From: Cycas panzhihuaensis
Taxonomy: Eukaryota > Cycadophyta
NCBI GenBank assembly: GCA_023213395.1
Contig: CM041465.1
Location: forward strand, 39,067,741-39,131,740
Length of the DNA: 64,000 nt
Reading direction: 5' to 3'
Made by a program: the position numbers and the translations under genes. The notes beneath the pieces are model-generated. The model saw nothing but the letters and a program-made list of their open reading frames with translations. It was not told where the DNA came from and did not search any database. Positions 1-11,078 of the stretch are shown here, in pieces (position 1 is the first letter of the stretch; every line of letters begins with the position of its first letter).

Positions 1-2210
1 TGTTCTCACCTTTAGGTGGCACAGTGTGGGAGGCATGGTGAATAGGTCTATATGACTCAAAAGAGGACTAGGATTGTTGGAACTTTAGCTCCTTAATCAT
101 ATGTTTAAAGGAACATACGATTGAGGTTAGGGGATCTAAGCTCTTATTAATTATGCTGGTAGGAGGCCTCAGAGGTTGTTGTTGGGCCTTTTATTCACAT
201 GAAGGAGGAGCTATCTAATGATGTTGTGACTACTTTAGAGGATTCTTGAGACTAGCTTGGATCTTAATAGACTATAATGCCAAGCATTTAGCTATAGTAG
301 AGTCATAGGCAATTGCCTCCACCTTAAGGACTTTAACATGAACTTCAGGGCAAAGGGCATTAACAAAAAGATCTAGCTTCAATTCCTTGGGTAACATGGC
401 CTAGGAGTAATAATGGATATCATGAAAACACTTAAGAAAATCATGATTAAGCTCATTGTGAGCTTGTTTAAGAGAAAGTAGGGCTTTGACTTTACTTTTG
501 AATGGGCGAGCTATGTCAAAGTAATTAACGAACTTGTCTACAAGCTATTGGAAAGTATGAGTAGAATGTATAGGGAGATGATATAACCACTAAAGGGTAT
601 CTCCCTACAAACATCAAAGGAATAGTTTCATTAGAATGTGATCATAGGCCTAATAGTCGATACATGCCATGGAAAAGCCCCATACGTGCTCAGTTGGGTC
701 ATGCGATGAGGTGCCATTAAATTTGGTCACTTTAGGAGGGTGATGCAGTAGGTTGGTCCTAAGGGCCTTAATGAAAAGATGATTTGAACTATAATCAATA
801 AAGGGATGAGCCCTTGATTGAGCTAAATAGTCAACTCAAGATATGGATACCCGACTCTACCATAAGGAGGTTAGACATATGAAGAATAAGAATTCCCACC
901 TGTTTAGTGGGAGGGGGCCATCCCCATTTGTGGGTAGGCTAGATAAGAAGCATGCAAGTGAGGGGGTCTCATCCCACTCTGAGAATGTGCCACATGGGTG
1001 GTGACAGAATGTGGGTATACCCCCTAAGGGGGTGACACATGGGAATGAGGGATATAAGGGGGAATGAATCCCCATTGTAAAAGACCTATGTATGAGGTTG
1101 TACACATAGGTGATGACGTGGGATAAGGAACAGGGTTATGCCCATAGAGTCCACTTAGGGGTGGTGCAACACCATAAGGATGGAGTGGATCTATCCCATA
1201 GGTAGGAAGAGGGTTAGGGCCTCCGTGTCCCAAAGGCTGTGATGTGTACCCTAGGGGTACATAGAGGGATGGGTCCATCAGTTATGGATGAGGGTGCATA
1301 GGGATAGATCCTTTGTGACCTAAGTTATAGGAGTGTAAAGGTACTTTAGGTCAAGTGGAAGGGGTATACACTATAATGGATTATGGCATAGTAGCCTGGC
1401 CAGGAGGGGGCATGCTCAATCCTATTTGAGAGATAGGCATACCCTAAGATGTCCCTTTAATCAAGGGAACATTCACAGATGAAAGAGCTACAAGAACGGA
1501 TCTTGTCACTAATTAAGGAATAGGTTGGGATGAAGCAGATACAAGGGAGTTAGAAGAAGGTAGGGTAGCACTCAGAAGGAGGCCCTGTAACTACTTTAGA
1601 GGTGGTTGGGCACTCGCAACCTTGAAACACTACCACAACGCTTCCACCACATCCATAGGAGGAGTTCCAACATGCTCATATGAGGTAGAAGGTTCCTTAT
1701 GCTGAGTGGAACTTGAGGGTTGCTCATCATGAGTCCTCTCACTAGGGTGAGAGCACACCATAAGATAAGATCCTCCTATGCCATGCATAGGATAAGGATG
1801 AAAATCTAAATATGTTTGATCATTTAGATAATAGATGGGATTGTCGCCCTCTTGGGTGGGATCCTAAGGAAGGTATGAAGTTTGTTGGACAACATTAGAG
1901 GAATGAGAATGGTATACCCAGTCTGATATATATCCCTCCATTATTGGTTTATAATTGAATGAAGCGATAAAGAAGTAGAGTGGTTCTTCTTCCATTGGAG
2001 GAAGATTATGTAAGCGACGAGAGAAACGTCACATTCACACCCTACCCAAGAGAATATAGAAGAAGAAGAATGTAATTTAAGGTAATGTGTTAAGGTTACT
2101 CAACACACTACAAGAATGATAGGCAAAAGGAGGCTACACTCAAAAACTAAAGGGATGCTCAGGTTTCCTAACTAGTAGTCCCTAGTATATTCTGTAGTGG
2201 AAGCATACCA
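1..2210 (-). mobile_element. Tat-like gypsy gag fragment, second copy, cut at both ends
   Basis: This stretch aligns base for base with 31259-33480, with only a few differences per 60-base line, so it is another copy of the gag and leader region of gypsy-2. The gag start codon corresponds to 1995 on the minus strand; the N-terminus reads like MEEEPLYSFIA in the sister copy. Similarity runs through the leader and about 12 bases into the LTR (tggaagcata at 2199-2208), then stops abruptly at a copia fragment. The left part runs off the window. Both copies carry in-frame stops and frameshifts. What lies beyond the left edge (protease and RT expected) cannot be seen. The identification rests on the match to the better-placed copy, which has LTRs and an RT domain. 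Confidence 0.85.
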
Positions 2211-3400
2211 CATTTTTAACTTTATTTCTTTTTTCACTAGGAACATGCACATATGTAACACAATCAAATAGTTTCAAGTTACTCACATTAGGTTTATAAC
2301 CTATCTAGGCTTCTTCTAAAGTTCACTTCATTAATGTCTTAGTAGAACTTATGTTAATAAGTAAATTTTAGTATTTACTACTTTGGCCCAAAATTCATCA
2401 TCAAGTTCCTTTACTTGGAGAACACTTCTTACCATTTTCACTATAATTCTTATTTTTCTTTCAACTACTCCATTGTGTTGAGGTGTATATAGAGTTCTGA
2501 ACTATTTTGTTATTCCAAGTTTTTTGTAAAAGACTCTAAAATCATTTAAGATGAATTCTCTTGCATTATTTAAAAAAAAAATATGTAACATGTATCCACT
2601 TTTCTTTTAAACCATTATTCTAATTTCAACAAATCAAAAAAATATTTCAGATTTTTTCTTAAGAAAGTATATCCAAATCTTTATTTTAAAATCATCAAGC
2701 AAGATCATGAAGTATCTAGCATTTCCAAGTGATGATGTTCTTAAAGGGCCATATAAATTAACATGCACCAATTTTAAAGGATATTAGGATCAATATTAAG
2801 ATTTTAGAAAGCTATTTATATATTATTTATCATAAATACAACCTTCAAATACATCGTTATTATCTTGAATGAATGGAAGACTTTTAACGATTTCTTTCTT
2901 CCTTGAAGTAATAGGTCTATTAGAATTAAGATGACTATAATTATGATGCGAAAGTATATTATCATTAATAATTGAAATATTCAAGACATAAATTTATGGA
3001 GAAAACATAAGTTTAAATAATTTATCTTAAGTCATTTGACCTTTAGCAATAATCATTCTATTATTTAACTTATCACTAATTTTATATTGACTATTGTTAA
3101 ACACTAACCTGCATAGTTGTTCTATCATTTGACTCACAAATAATATGTTCTTCTTCAAATTAGGCAAAAGCAAGATATTATAAATAATTTTATTTTCCAT
3201 ATTATTTATTTAAATAGATACATAACCTTCTCTATAACCTTCATAACTATCATTATCACCAAAAATATTTTTTAATCTCTTATAGTCATCTTCAAGGTTT
3301 GAAAATAAATTAGCATTATAAAACATATACATGGAACAATTAGAATTAATATACCATTCTTTAGTTGAAGCATTGATATAACAACATCTTAATCTTCATT
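2211..3400 (-). pseudogene. Copia pol fragment: protease, pre-integrase, integrase
   Basis: Reverse-strand translation gives Ty1/copia domains in order. A degenerate protease region lies around 3400-3100, with lines like LLPNLKKNILFVSQM. A GAG-pre-integrase stretch lies near 2850-2930 (FEGCIYDK). The integrase core runs from about 2770 to 2230, including LYTPQHNGVVER near 2450-2500 and a distal PNVSNLKLFDCVTYVHVP segment. The piece ends near 2215 at the gypsy gag fragment, so reverse transcriptase, RNase H and the 3' LTR are missing. Stops and frame changes are frequent. The gag side fades out near 3400-3460, and neither LTR nor TSD was found, so this is a fragment and not a placed insertion. 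Confidence 0.8.
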
Positions 3401-3686
3401 GTAATTTAATTCACTTTTCACTTACTAGTCTTGTTTTTCTCTATAATTTAAGATTTACTAGTCGAACCATAACTTTTCACTCAATGGTTAGAATTTAATC
3501 TTTTTTATGCTGACTCAAAGGTTTATCTGAGTAAAAGAGGCCAAAATAGCTTATAATTAGGCTAAAGGTTCTATTATAGGTCTATAGTCTTTCAACTAAA
3601 AAAATACCTGAAACATGCATAAAAATTAAGATTTTATTTGTGTATCTATAAATAGTAATTAATTTTAGACTACTTTTTATTTTTTA
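3401..3686. other. AT-rich stretch, nothing recognised
   Basis: No coding domain, LTR end or repeat could be recognised between the copia fragment and the possible LTR that follows. It may be remnant copia gag or leader sequence, but no motif supports that. Confidence 0.4.
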
Positions 3687-4273
3687 TGTAGTGACCCTTA
3701 ACACTCTAGTTTTAAGTAGGGATTAATTTAAAACATGGTTTTATTTAATATTTTAGATAATTATGTGTTTTTTAAGGAGTTTCTAGGGTTAGAGTTGGAA
3801 GCTTTTAGACTCCCCGCTTTTACTTGTATAAATGTAATTTTATACTCTCTTTTGGGAATGGAGGGGAATAGAATAGAAGTGAATCAATTCTATTTATTCT
3901 CTGATTTTTTTTTTTTTTTAAGTTTAAGTTTGTGTATGTTGAATTAAATATTTTTCTTACAGACTATCCTCATCATTTGCTATAAGAATGTGTTTTAACT
4001 ATGGGGTTAAAGAAAAATCACAAAAGTCTAAGGTACTACAATAAATATTTGTTAAAAAACTACAAAGGTGACAAACTATTCCTATTGAAAGGGCAAGGAA
4101 ATACTCATTAGGGCTTAAGAGCCTTGCCAAAAGCCTATGAGAGAAGATTTAGAAAAAAGTGGCTACGGAAAGAGAAAAATAATTAAATAGCAAGGAGGGG
4201 AGGAAGAGTGAGTTATGTTGAAACAAATAGAAATATGTAGGAGCTACAAAGGAGAATGGAACAACTTACTATT
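3687..4273 (+). other. Possible gypsy-3 5' LTR, leader and gag start
   Basis: The segment starts with tgtagtgaccctta, which resembles the TGTxxxGACCC starts of some plant gypsy LTRs. It ends with a frame reading ELQRRMEQLTI just before gypsy-1 inserts at 4274. That kind of short coiled stretch is common at the N-terminus of gypsy Gag and would continue into the Gag sequence that resumes at 41253. No clear LTR end, primer-binding site or TSD was found, so the boundaries are guesses. A different origin, for example unrelated intergenic DNA, remains possible. Confidence 0.3.
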
Positions 4274-4661
4274 TGAAGCACCCCTTCCACTTATCAAGCT
4301 GATCTCACATAGTCTAGGAAACCCCTTATTTTGGCTGACCTTTATCTAGATTCTTAACTGCCTTTATAAAGGGATATTGTAGCTCATTCTAACTCATTAG
4401 AACTAAAGCCTTGGCTATTATAATTTCAACCTTTGGGCTATATTTTCTTTGGAAGGAATGTTGCCTTGAAGAGAGAAGCATTACTAAATATTATCTTATC
4501 ATTTATACTACATAATTTTACTAATAATTTTAACTATTATATAAATATTAACCGTAACTATTTTAATTTTCTCTAAATTACTAGTGTTAGAGCTATATTT
4601 TGTGTATTCTATTATGGTTTTTCTCTCTTTTCTTTCTAAAAGATTATGTAGGCATGCTACA
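4274..4661 (+). repeat. Gypsy-1 5' LTR
   Basis: It is about 388 bp, from TGAAGCACCC to TGCTACA, and matches 40795-41252. It lacks a segment of about 70 bp that the 3' copy has. A tataaagggatatt stretch near 4373 is a plausible TATA region and is also present in the 3' copy. It is followed two bases later by a primer-binding site, which marks it as the 5' LTR. Confidence 0.85.
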
Positions 4662-4663
4662 AG

Positions 4664-4676
4664 TGGTATCAAAGCT
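4664..4676 (+). other. Gypsy-1 primer-binding site
   Basis: The sequence tggtatcaaagct lies two bases after the LTR end. It matches the usual plant site complementary to the 3' end of initiator tRNA-Met (TGGTATCAGAGC) with one difference. Confidence 0.8.
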
Positions 4677-5299
4677 TTGTTGGAAGCTATTCTAAGGAGA
4701 AATTTTGCTAGTTTAGTGAGGAAAATCAAGGGAAAAAGAGTAGATTCCCGTCCCCCCTACTTTCCCCCTAATTTTGACCCCCCTCCCTTCCCCAAATCTT
4801 TAAAGTGCATCCCTAAATGAAGTTTAGATCTAAAAGAATCTTATAGCAAAGCAAGATGGTGATCACTAAGTCGATATTAATAGGGGATATAAGTAGTTGA
4901 CTAGTTAAATTAAATGATGACATAGTAAATTTGAAATCCTCCTTCAAAGCTTCAATGGAAAGCATAACCAAGAGGTTGCACCTAATATTACTAGAGGGAG
5001 AAGCCTCAGGTGAAGAAAGATCCCTAGGGTTCAAAGAAATCAATAAAGAATTCCCAGAATAAAGGAACCAAAGGGACTACTATCAAAGGAGGCAAAGAAG
5101 GTTTGATAAAGGATTTTAGGAATGTAGAAACCTAAGAGACTTCTAACAAAATAACTAGAGAATTTTTGACTTAGACAATAGTCTCAAGAGAACAAAATTT
5201 ACACTAAAGAAGTTTAGCCCAAATAGAATAAGGGACATCGTGGTTGCCAACATGCCATCAAACTAGTATCGAGAGCAGCACTAGTAAACATCCATCCAT
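4677..5299 (+). pseudogene. Gypsy-1 gag remnant
   Basis: This is the stretch between the primer-binding site and LINE-1. One frame keeps the run LNDDIVNLKSSFKASMES followed by EGEASGEE, a plausible Gag N-terminal region, but no capsid domain or zinc knuckle is visible. When LINE-1 is removed, the next recognisable coding sequence (from about 11650) is already reverse transcriptase. The capsid, nucleocapsid and protease therefore appear to have been deleted. Stops occur every few dozen codons. Confidence 0.45.
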
Positions 5300-5316
5300 A
5301 TCAACATCCCTATCAT
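5300..5316 (+). repeat. LINE-1 target-site duplication, left copy
   Basis: The 17-mer atcaacatccctatcat is repeated exactly at 11605-11621, just outside the two ends of LINE-1. It fixes both ends of the insertion. Confidence 0.95.
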
Positions 5317-5469
5317 TTTTTTTTGGTAAGATAAAATGAATAAAAGTGGGTTTGAAAAAAGGCTCCCACAACCTAGTACATCAGCAATAATAAACTGGAC
5401 AATCAATATTATCCGTGACAACCCCACGGAATAGGCAAAAGGACTAGAGTGTCGGGACAAGCCCCACGG

Positions 5470-5960
5470 TTAGCTGTTGCAGATCAAATCCTTATCAACT
5501 AGAGTCAGAAGGTCCCTAGGAAAATCATATCTCCATACTTGACTACTCCTGTTCCTCATCCCCCAATTAGCCAAGAAATCTGCAGCTTTATTGCCTTCTC
5601 TCAGAGTGTGTCTAATACAGACATCTGGAAAACCTTTGATAATCTCTTTGGCATCTTTGATTATGGATTGAAATCTCCAATCCAGAAGAGCCTCACCTTT
5701 TAACGAATTTAAAACCACTTCACAGTCCCCCTCAATCACCAACCTCTGAATGCCCCCTATACGGGCTAAGTCGAGGGCTTTGAGCATGGTATGCATTTCT
5801 GCATAGTTGTTCGTTTGACTCTCGTAGTAGTCCGCAAAGGCCTAGATGAGGGAGCCCTTGTAATCCCTATAGATTCCCCCACCCCCAGCTTCACCAGGGT
5901 TCCCTTTCGCTGCCCCATCAAAATTTATTTTGAGCCAGGGCTCCTCCGGAGGGATCCATC
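5470..5960 (-). pseudogene. LINE-1 ORF2, RNase H domain
   Basis: This is the C-terminal ribonuclease H of ORF2, which in plant LINEs of this clade would remove RNA from the RNA-DNA hybrid. The first conserved block NFDGAAKGNPGEAG lies near 5880-5930 and supplies the first acidic residue. NYAEMHT near 5790-5810 supplies the glutamate, and IEGDCEVV near 5715-5740 the next aspartate. The last block, GNKAADFLANWG, is near 5560-5600. The domain ends with a stop at 5470. One stop (GSLI then TAG, near 5842) splits it from the zf-RVT region; the sequence otherwise continues in the same sense. The downstream 3' UTR is about 150 bp. Confidence 0.9.
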
Positions 5961-6620
5961 TAGTGCTTCTAGGCTTAGGGACCACGAATTTAGGTTCTAT
6001 GCCCCATTTGAGCAAGATCGTACTCTCTGTCGGGGATATACGCTTTTCTTTAGCGTTTCCAACGTTTTCCTTAATGTCAAAGTAAATTCTGCTGTAGACA
6101 GCCATATGGTCTTTATTTTTTCCCTGGAAGATCCTACTGTTCCTTTCTTTCCAGATATTCCATGCCAAAATCGGGAGCATATTCTTCCAGATATGGCTGA
6201 GAATATTACTTTTGAATGGGCTTTGCCAGGCGAGCCAGAGGTCAGCTGATTTGTACGAAAATGTCCAGCACACTTCCAGCTTCCCAAGCAACAGCCTCCA
6301 AACTTCCCTTGTGAAGGTGCACTCTAGGATGATATGATCAATAGATTCCTCCCCTTTGCAGCATAAAATGCATCTATTAGCCAGCAAAAAGCCTCTCTTT
6401 TGCAGGTTATCTACAGTGAGGATTTTGTTCTTGAGACAGGTCCACCAAAAGAGAGTTATTTTCAGAATAAGGGGGAGCCTCCAGACACCTTCCAGCAATG
6501 GGTCTTTTTTATCCCCTCTTTTCGAGCATAAGTACTGGTAACCTTGTTGCACTGTATACTCTCCTAACAAGCTCGAGGGCCACACCATCGAGTCCTACGA
6601 AGGGGTTCTAGGGATATAAC
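5961..6620 (-). pseudogene. LINE-1 ORF2, zf-RVT domain
   Basis: This is the zinc-binding reverse-transcriptase-associated domain found between RT and RNase H in plant LINEs. An open stretch (5842-6588) contains LFWWTCLKNKILTVDNLQKR, then the cysteine-histidine cluster CILCCKGEESIDHIILEC, then a Trp-rich segment ending NIWKERNSRIF. These are family hallmarks. The link to the RT domain upstream (6620-7120) is less conserved and contains frame changes. Confidence 0.9.
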
Positions 6621-8600
6621 TCTTCCCTAGAAACCTTTTGATCTTATTAATACCCTCCTGCATACTGTCCATCCCATGGATATCCTCAAAATTCCTCCAG
6701 GTCCTGCTCCCTTCTCTCCTCGACTAATAATCTTTAATCATTTTGCCATTCTACCTAACACAGGGACCCATTAAAGGTATCATGTCGGGAAACTCCTTTA
6801 AAGGCTTGTCACAACACCACACATCTTCCCAGAATTTGATGGAATTACCATCTCCCAGTCTCCATTTTAAGCCATCCCTGATAGCTCCCCAAGCTTTAAG
6901 GATACTCCTCCAGATGGTAGAGCCAACCAAGGATACGATGCTATCCAAAAGGGAGCCCCCCTGAATGTATTTTCTGGAAAAGGATCCTCTCCCAAAGTCT
7001 TTCCCCACCTTTGAATAATCTCCACCCAAGCTTTGCCCCAAGGGCGATATTGAAGAGAGGGAGCCTTCGCAAATTGAGGCCACCAGCCCATTTTGGGGTA
7101 CAAACTTTACTCCAACTTACCAAATGAATCCTATCTTTTGTTTCAGTGCCAGACCAAAGAAATCTTTTCTGAATTTATTCGATGATGTCTGAGATACCAG
7201 GCAGAACCCTAAAGATGGATATCCAAAACACTGGGATGCTTTGAAGGGTAGAAGCTACTAGCTGGAGTTTTCCAGCTAGACTCAGAAGGGTACCTTTCCA
7301 ACCCGCTAACTTTCTTTGCATCATATCTATAAGAGGGTTCCACATATCTTTGGGCATCTTGCCGACAAAATGGGGCAAACCTAGGTAGATTGTGGGTTGC
7401 TTTTTGATATCCATCCCAAGGATTCTGGTTATCCTACCTTGGATACATCCTGGGGTATTTAAGAAAAAGACATTGCTCTTCCTGAGGCTTATCTTCTGAT
7501 TCGTGGCTTTCTCAAAAAGCCCCAGGATCTCTTTAAATCTGGAGGCCTCTCTTACAGACGCTTTCCCAAGAAAGATGTTGTCATCTACAAATTGGTGGTG
7601 AACCACATTGTCCACCCCCGATGTCGGTTTGATGCTGTTTAAGAACCCAAGCCTCCTAGCGGACTCCAGGGTTCTGCCCAGCACCCATCGTGATAAATAA
7701 AAAGGGAGAAAGGGGATCTCCTTGTCTCAGCCCCCTATGTCCGGGAAAAAACCTGGAAGATGAACCATTGATAATGACAGAAAATTAGGGATTGCCAATA
7801 CACAGCTTGATCCAGGACCGCCAGGGTTCCCCAAAGCCAAAAGCCTCTAGGCAATTTAACAGGCATTCCCAGGATACTATATCAAAGGCCTTCATGAGAT
7901 CGATCTTGATGAGCATTGCCGGCTCCTTCCTTTTAGCAGCTGAATGGATTGTTTCGTGTACAACGATATATCCATCATAAATCTGCCTGCCACAAAGGAA
8001 CCCGTCCTGGTTGTGGGAGATAATATTTGGCATAATTCTCTTTAGTCTATTAACCAGGACTTTAGTTAAAATCTTGTATTTAACATTGCAAAGGCTGATT
8101 GGACGAAACTCCTCCATCCTATTCGCTCCTTCTTTTTTGGGGATGAGGATAAGGAATGTAGTCTGCCATTCCTGGAGCATCTTTTTGTTTGCATAGAACT
8201 CTTGCAAAGCTTCCATTAAATCTCCTTTAATAATATCCCAATACTCTTAGAAGAAGCCTGGAGGAAATCCATCAGGGCCAGGAGCTTTATCCTTTTTCAT
8301 ACCAAAGAGGGCCGTCCTGACCTCCTCCAAAGTGAACGGCGCGATCAGCTGCGCGTTTTGAGCTTCATTCACTAACCTGGGGATGTTGTTTAGGAAGTCT
8401 CTTCTACTTTCCATGTCCCCATCTTGGGGTTCAGTGAATAGATCCTTGAAGTAATCACTGGCCAACTCCTTCATTTCTTCAGTCGAGCTAACAACAGAGC
8501 CATCTTCCTTTTGAAGACTGGAGATTCTGTTGCTGGCTCTATGTTTAACTGTAGTCATGTGAAAAAATTTTGTATTCCTATTGCCTTCTGCCAACCAAAG
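6621..8600 (-). pseudogene. LINE-1 ORF2, reverse transcriptase domain
   Basis: This is the non-LTR reverse transcriptase. In protein order: AEGNRNTKFFH (about 8560-8594), KDKAPGPDGFPPGFF (about 8250-8290), LILIPKKEG and FRPISLCNVKYKI (about 8080-8160), GRQIYDGY and the first catalytic block LIKIDLMKAFD (about 7890-7920), [11 protein letters not shown] (about 7700-7730), then HHQFVDDNIFLG (about 7570-7600) holding the catalytic Asp pair in place of the usual YADD. The thumb region follows (SGTETKDRIHLVSWSKVC). Breaks include TAG after GFPPGFF near 8250, a frame change around 7690-7780 between the RQGDP and FVDD blocks, and a stop near 7175. The protein would not be made whole. Confidence 0.92.
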
Positions 8601-9662
8601 GGCCCTGGATTTCTGTCTCTAGTGGATTTCTTCTCTGATGAGGGTCTCATCTAGTTTCTCCACTAGTTCCTTCTCAGTCTTATCTAGCTCGGGGGATCTG
8701 CCCGTGCATTCAATCCTATCCTCGATATCTTTCGGATCACTGATAGTTTTATCCTTCTGCAAATGGATATTTTGGAATACCTCCTTGTTCCAAGCCTTTA
8801 CCTATTTTTTAACCCATTCAAGCTTCTTCGAAAATCTAAACATTGCATGGCCTTTGATTTGAATTCGCCACCATTCCTTGACCCTACTCCTGAGGTTGGT
8901 GTGACGAAGCCACATTAGTTCGAACCTGAAGGGGGATCTTATAAATTTACTCAGGTCCGAAAATTGAAGCAAAAGTGGGGAGTGGTTGGAGCTAATCCTC
9001 GGTAATGCCTCAAGGGTGAAGTCATTAAAGCTCCTCATCCAGTCATAATTGACCAACACCCTATCCAGTTTAATTTGAATTAGGTCATTCCCCAAACGTT
9101 TGTTTGACCATGTATATGAGGCCCCCCTAAGTTTTACATCCTCCAATCCCCCCTGCTGAAGGAAATCACTAAACTCTCCCATGCTGGTTGTCCAACCCCC
9201 AGAGCCCCCTTTCTTATCACCTGGGGTCAGCGCCGAGTTGAAGTCGCCCACCAGCAGCCATGGTTGCTGGCAATCCCTGTGGGCCACCAAAAGTCTGTTC
9301 CATAACCTCTTCCTGGCCACTTAATAATTGGGAGCATAAACATTTGTGGCTAACCACGATAGGTTGTTGTTTTTGTTTGTTAACCAAACTGATATGAAAG
9401 ATCCCTCCACCAGGAAGAGCTCTCCCGACCATGTTGACGGATTCCATAGGACCATTAAGCCCCCAGCCCCTTGGGCGTAATCCATCCTAAGACTTTCAGC
9501 AGTCTTCCAAATTTTGTTCTTGATTATTGGACCGTTCTCCTTATTCATTTTAGTTTCCTGCAGGAATGCCAAATCTGGAAGGAATTTAGCTCTCATATCC
9601 CTAATAATCCTCTACTTCGAAGGGGCGTTGAGACCCCTAATGTTCCATGATATTAGCTTCAT
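8600..9662 (-). pseudogene. LINE-1 ORF2 start and APE-type endonuclease domain
   Basis: ORF2 most likely starts at the minus-strand ATG at 9662: the reading MKLISWNIRGLNAPSK is the classic start of plant LINE ORF2. A TAG immediately follows (a CAG-to-TAG type change), and the frame then continues as RIIRDMRAKFLPDLAFLQETKM with the catalytic glutamate. Further blocks are LLVGDFNSALTPGDKKGG (near 9220-9260), ASYTWSNKR, LDRVLVNYDW and the terminal ISSNHSPLLLQF, which holds the catalytic His. There are further stops near 9320 and 8802. The endonuclease would nick target DNA to start reverse transcription. The start lies only about 17 bases after the ORF1 stop. Confidence 0.92.
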
Positions 9663-9679
9663 CTCCTTTTTCTTTGCTT

Positions 9680-11078
9680 CTAGACTTCAGCAGGCTCTCC
9701 TTTCGGAGGCTCTTTGCCAAACGTGCTGGATCTAAGTGTAGGACCTTCCAGGAATACTTCCTTTAAAGTTTTCTGGTTGCCTTGGTCTACTTGGGCAGCC
9801 GCTTCTCTCTCTCTCAGAGACTTCAGAGGTGGCCTCCCAACCTTCTTTTCAACTCCCACATCCAGCTGCTTTTTCTGGGAACTCGGTTGAGGTGTTGGTT
9901 CTGGGTCTGGCACTCCCAAATCCTCTAGAATGGCCGCTTCCTCCTCAGCCCCAACCCGCTGTCTCTGGTTCTCAGTTTCCTTAGGATCATCATCCACCAT
10001 TGTAGTGGGGGATACACCTAACCTTTCCACAGCTTGCTTATCCCCCATCTGCTGGGGTACGGATGGGATAGATTGTGTCTTGCTGGTAGATTCGACAGGG
10101 GGAGGGACCCCTAAACTAGCCTCACCAACCTGGTTGCCCGAGACCAAAGTGGCCTGAGCAGTTTTCTCACCTTCCTCCAGCAGTGTATCCTCCTCATTGG
10201 GGTCGAAGCCCAGATTCCCAAAGGGGGTCTCAGTTACCGCCATATGACTAGCATGTTCTGGTACCGCTTCCCGATCCTTTTCCTTCCTATCCTGGAGGTC
10301 CGGTTCTGTGGATCCCTTGTTTATCTCATCCTTTTGAGGCTGAACCCCTGGGCATTTTTGGGCGGATGCCCCTGTGTTTCGCAAGTGGAGCATCTTATAT
10401 GGTCCATTTAAGTAAGTCGTGGTACCCAACTCCGTCCCAAGATGTCCATCCAGATGTCATCCAGGAGGGGTTTATCCAGCCGTATTAGAGCACATATTCT
10501 AGCGTTAATAAGTCTGGTCCTATTCTTTGTCGCAGAATCAACTACCAGCAGAGGACCCACAACTTTAGCTATGCCTTTAAAAACTTTTGGGTTCCAATGG
10601 TGTAATGGAAGACCCGGAAGTTAAATCCATAAAGGAGCTTGTTTGATTTTAGGAGTAGAGGGATCAAAGTCCCTATGCCATTTCTTAAGAGATAAAGCTC
10701 TCCTGCCAAACATCCATGGAGCCCTAAGTAGGATGCTAGACATGTCTTCATAAGAAGAAATTTAAACAATACACATCCCTTAGGCATGGCAATTACTTCT
10801 ACGCCTCCAGTCGTTTTCCATTTAGCTCTTGTCCAACTTCTAATAGTCTCCAGGCCCGGCCTGGGTCCCGAGAATCTGCCAATAAGGCAGTTCTCCCAAA
10901 GTTTTTCCGTACTCTCCATAAGAGCTAGGGGTATTTTCAATCTCACTTTGTTATCAATAACCACTGGCGTAAGGTCAAAGGTTTCCTCTTCATTTGTTTT
11001 CAATACGTCTCGGTAAGATTTCCCCGGGGTCAAGTTGGGGATCTGAGTCTGGTTTTGAGGATTGTGATCCATTTTCAA
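9680..11078 (-). pseudogene. LINE-1 ORF1, DUF4283-like RNA-binding protein
   Basis: ORF1 begins at the ATG at 11078. The first 170 codons are partly in frame and hold DUF4283-type blocks: LIGRFSGPRPGLETIRSWTR, then VIAMPKGCVLFKF. A frame change near 10740 moves the continuation (APWMFGRRALSLKKW, then PLWIKFPGLPLHYW) to another frame. A CCHC zinc knuckle starts CSTCETQGH near 10360-10400; its last cysteine falls in a different frame, next to an A run, so a one-base loss there is likely. The C-terminal 240 codons (9680-10429) are a long, low-complexity, acidic and proline-rich tail ending GEPAEV. The product would bind LINE RNA. Confidence 0.88.

Noticed and set aside
3735-3947. Open frame of 70 codons with a poly-Phe stretch
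   Set aside because: It comes from a T run in AT-rich sequence and lies in a possible LTR; no domain.
4664-4676. Possible tRNA fragment at several tggtatca sites
   Set aside because: These short stretches are primer-binding sites next to LTR ends; there is no cloverleaf around them.
5791-6249. Plus-strand open frame of 152 codons
   Set aside because: It is the antisense shadow of LINE-1 RNase H and zf-RVT coding sequence. The minus strand has the recognised domains.
10786-11016. Plus-strand open frames over LINE-1 ORF1
   Set aside because: Antisense shadows; no family match, and ORF1 domains lie on the other strand.
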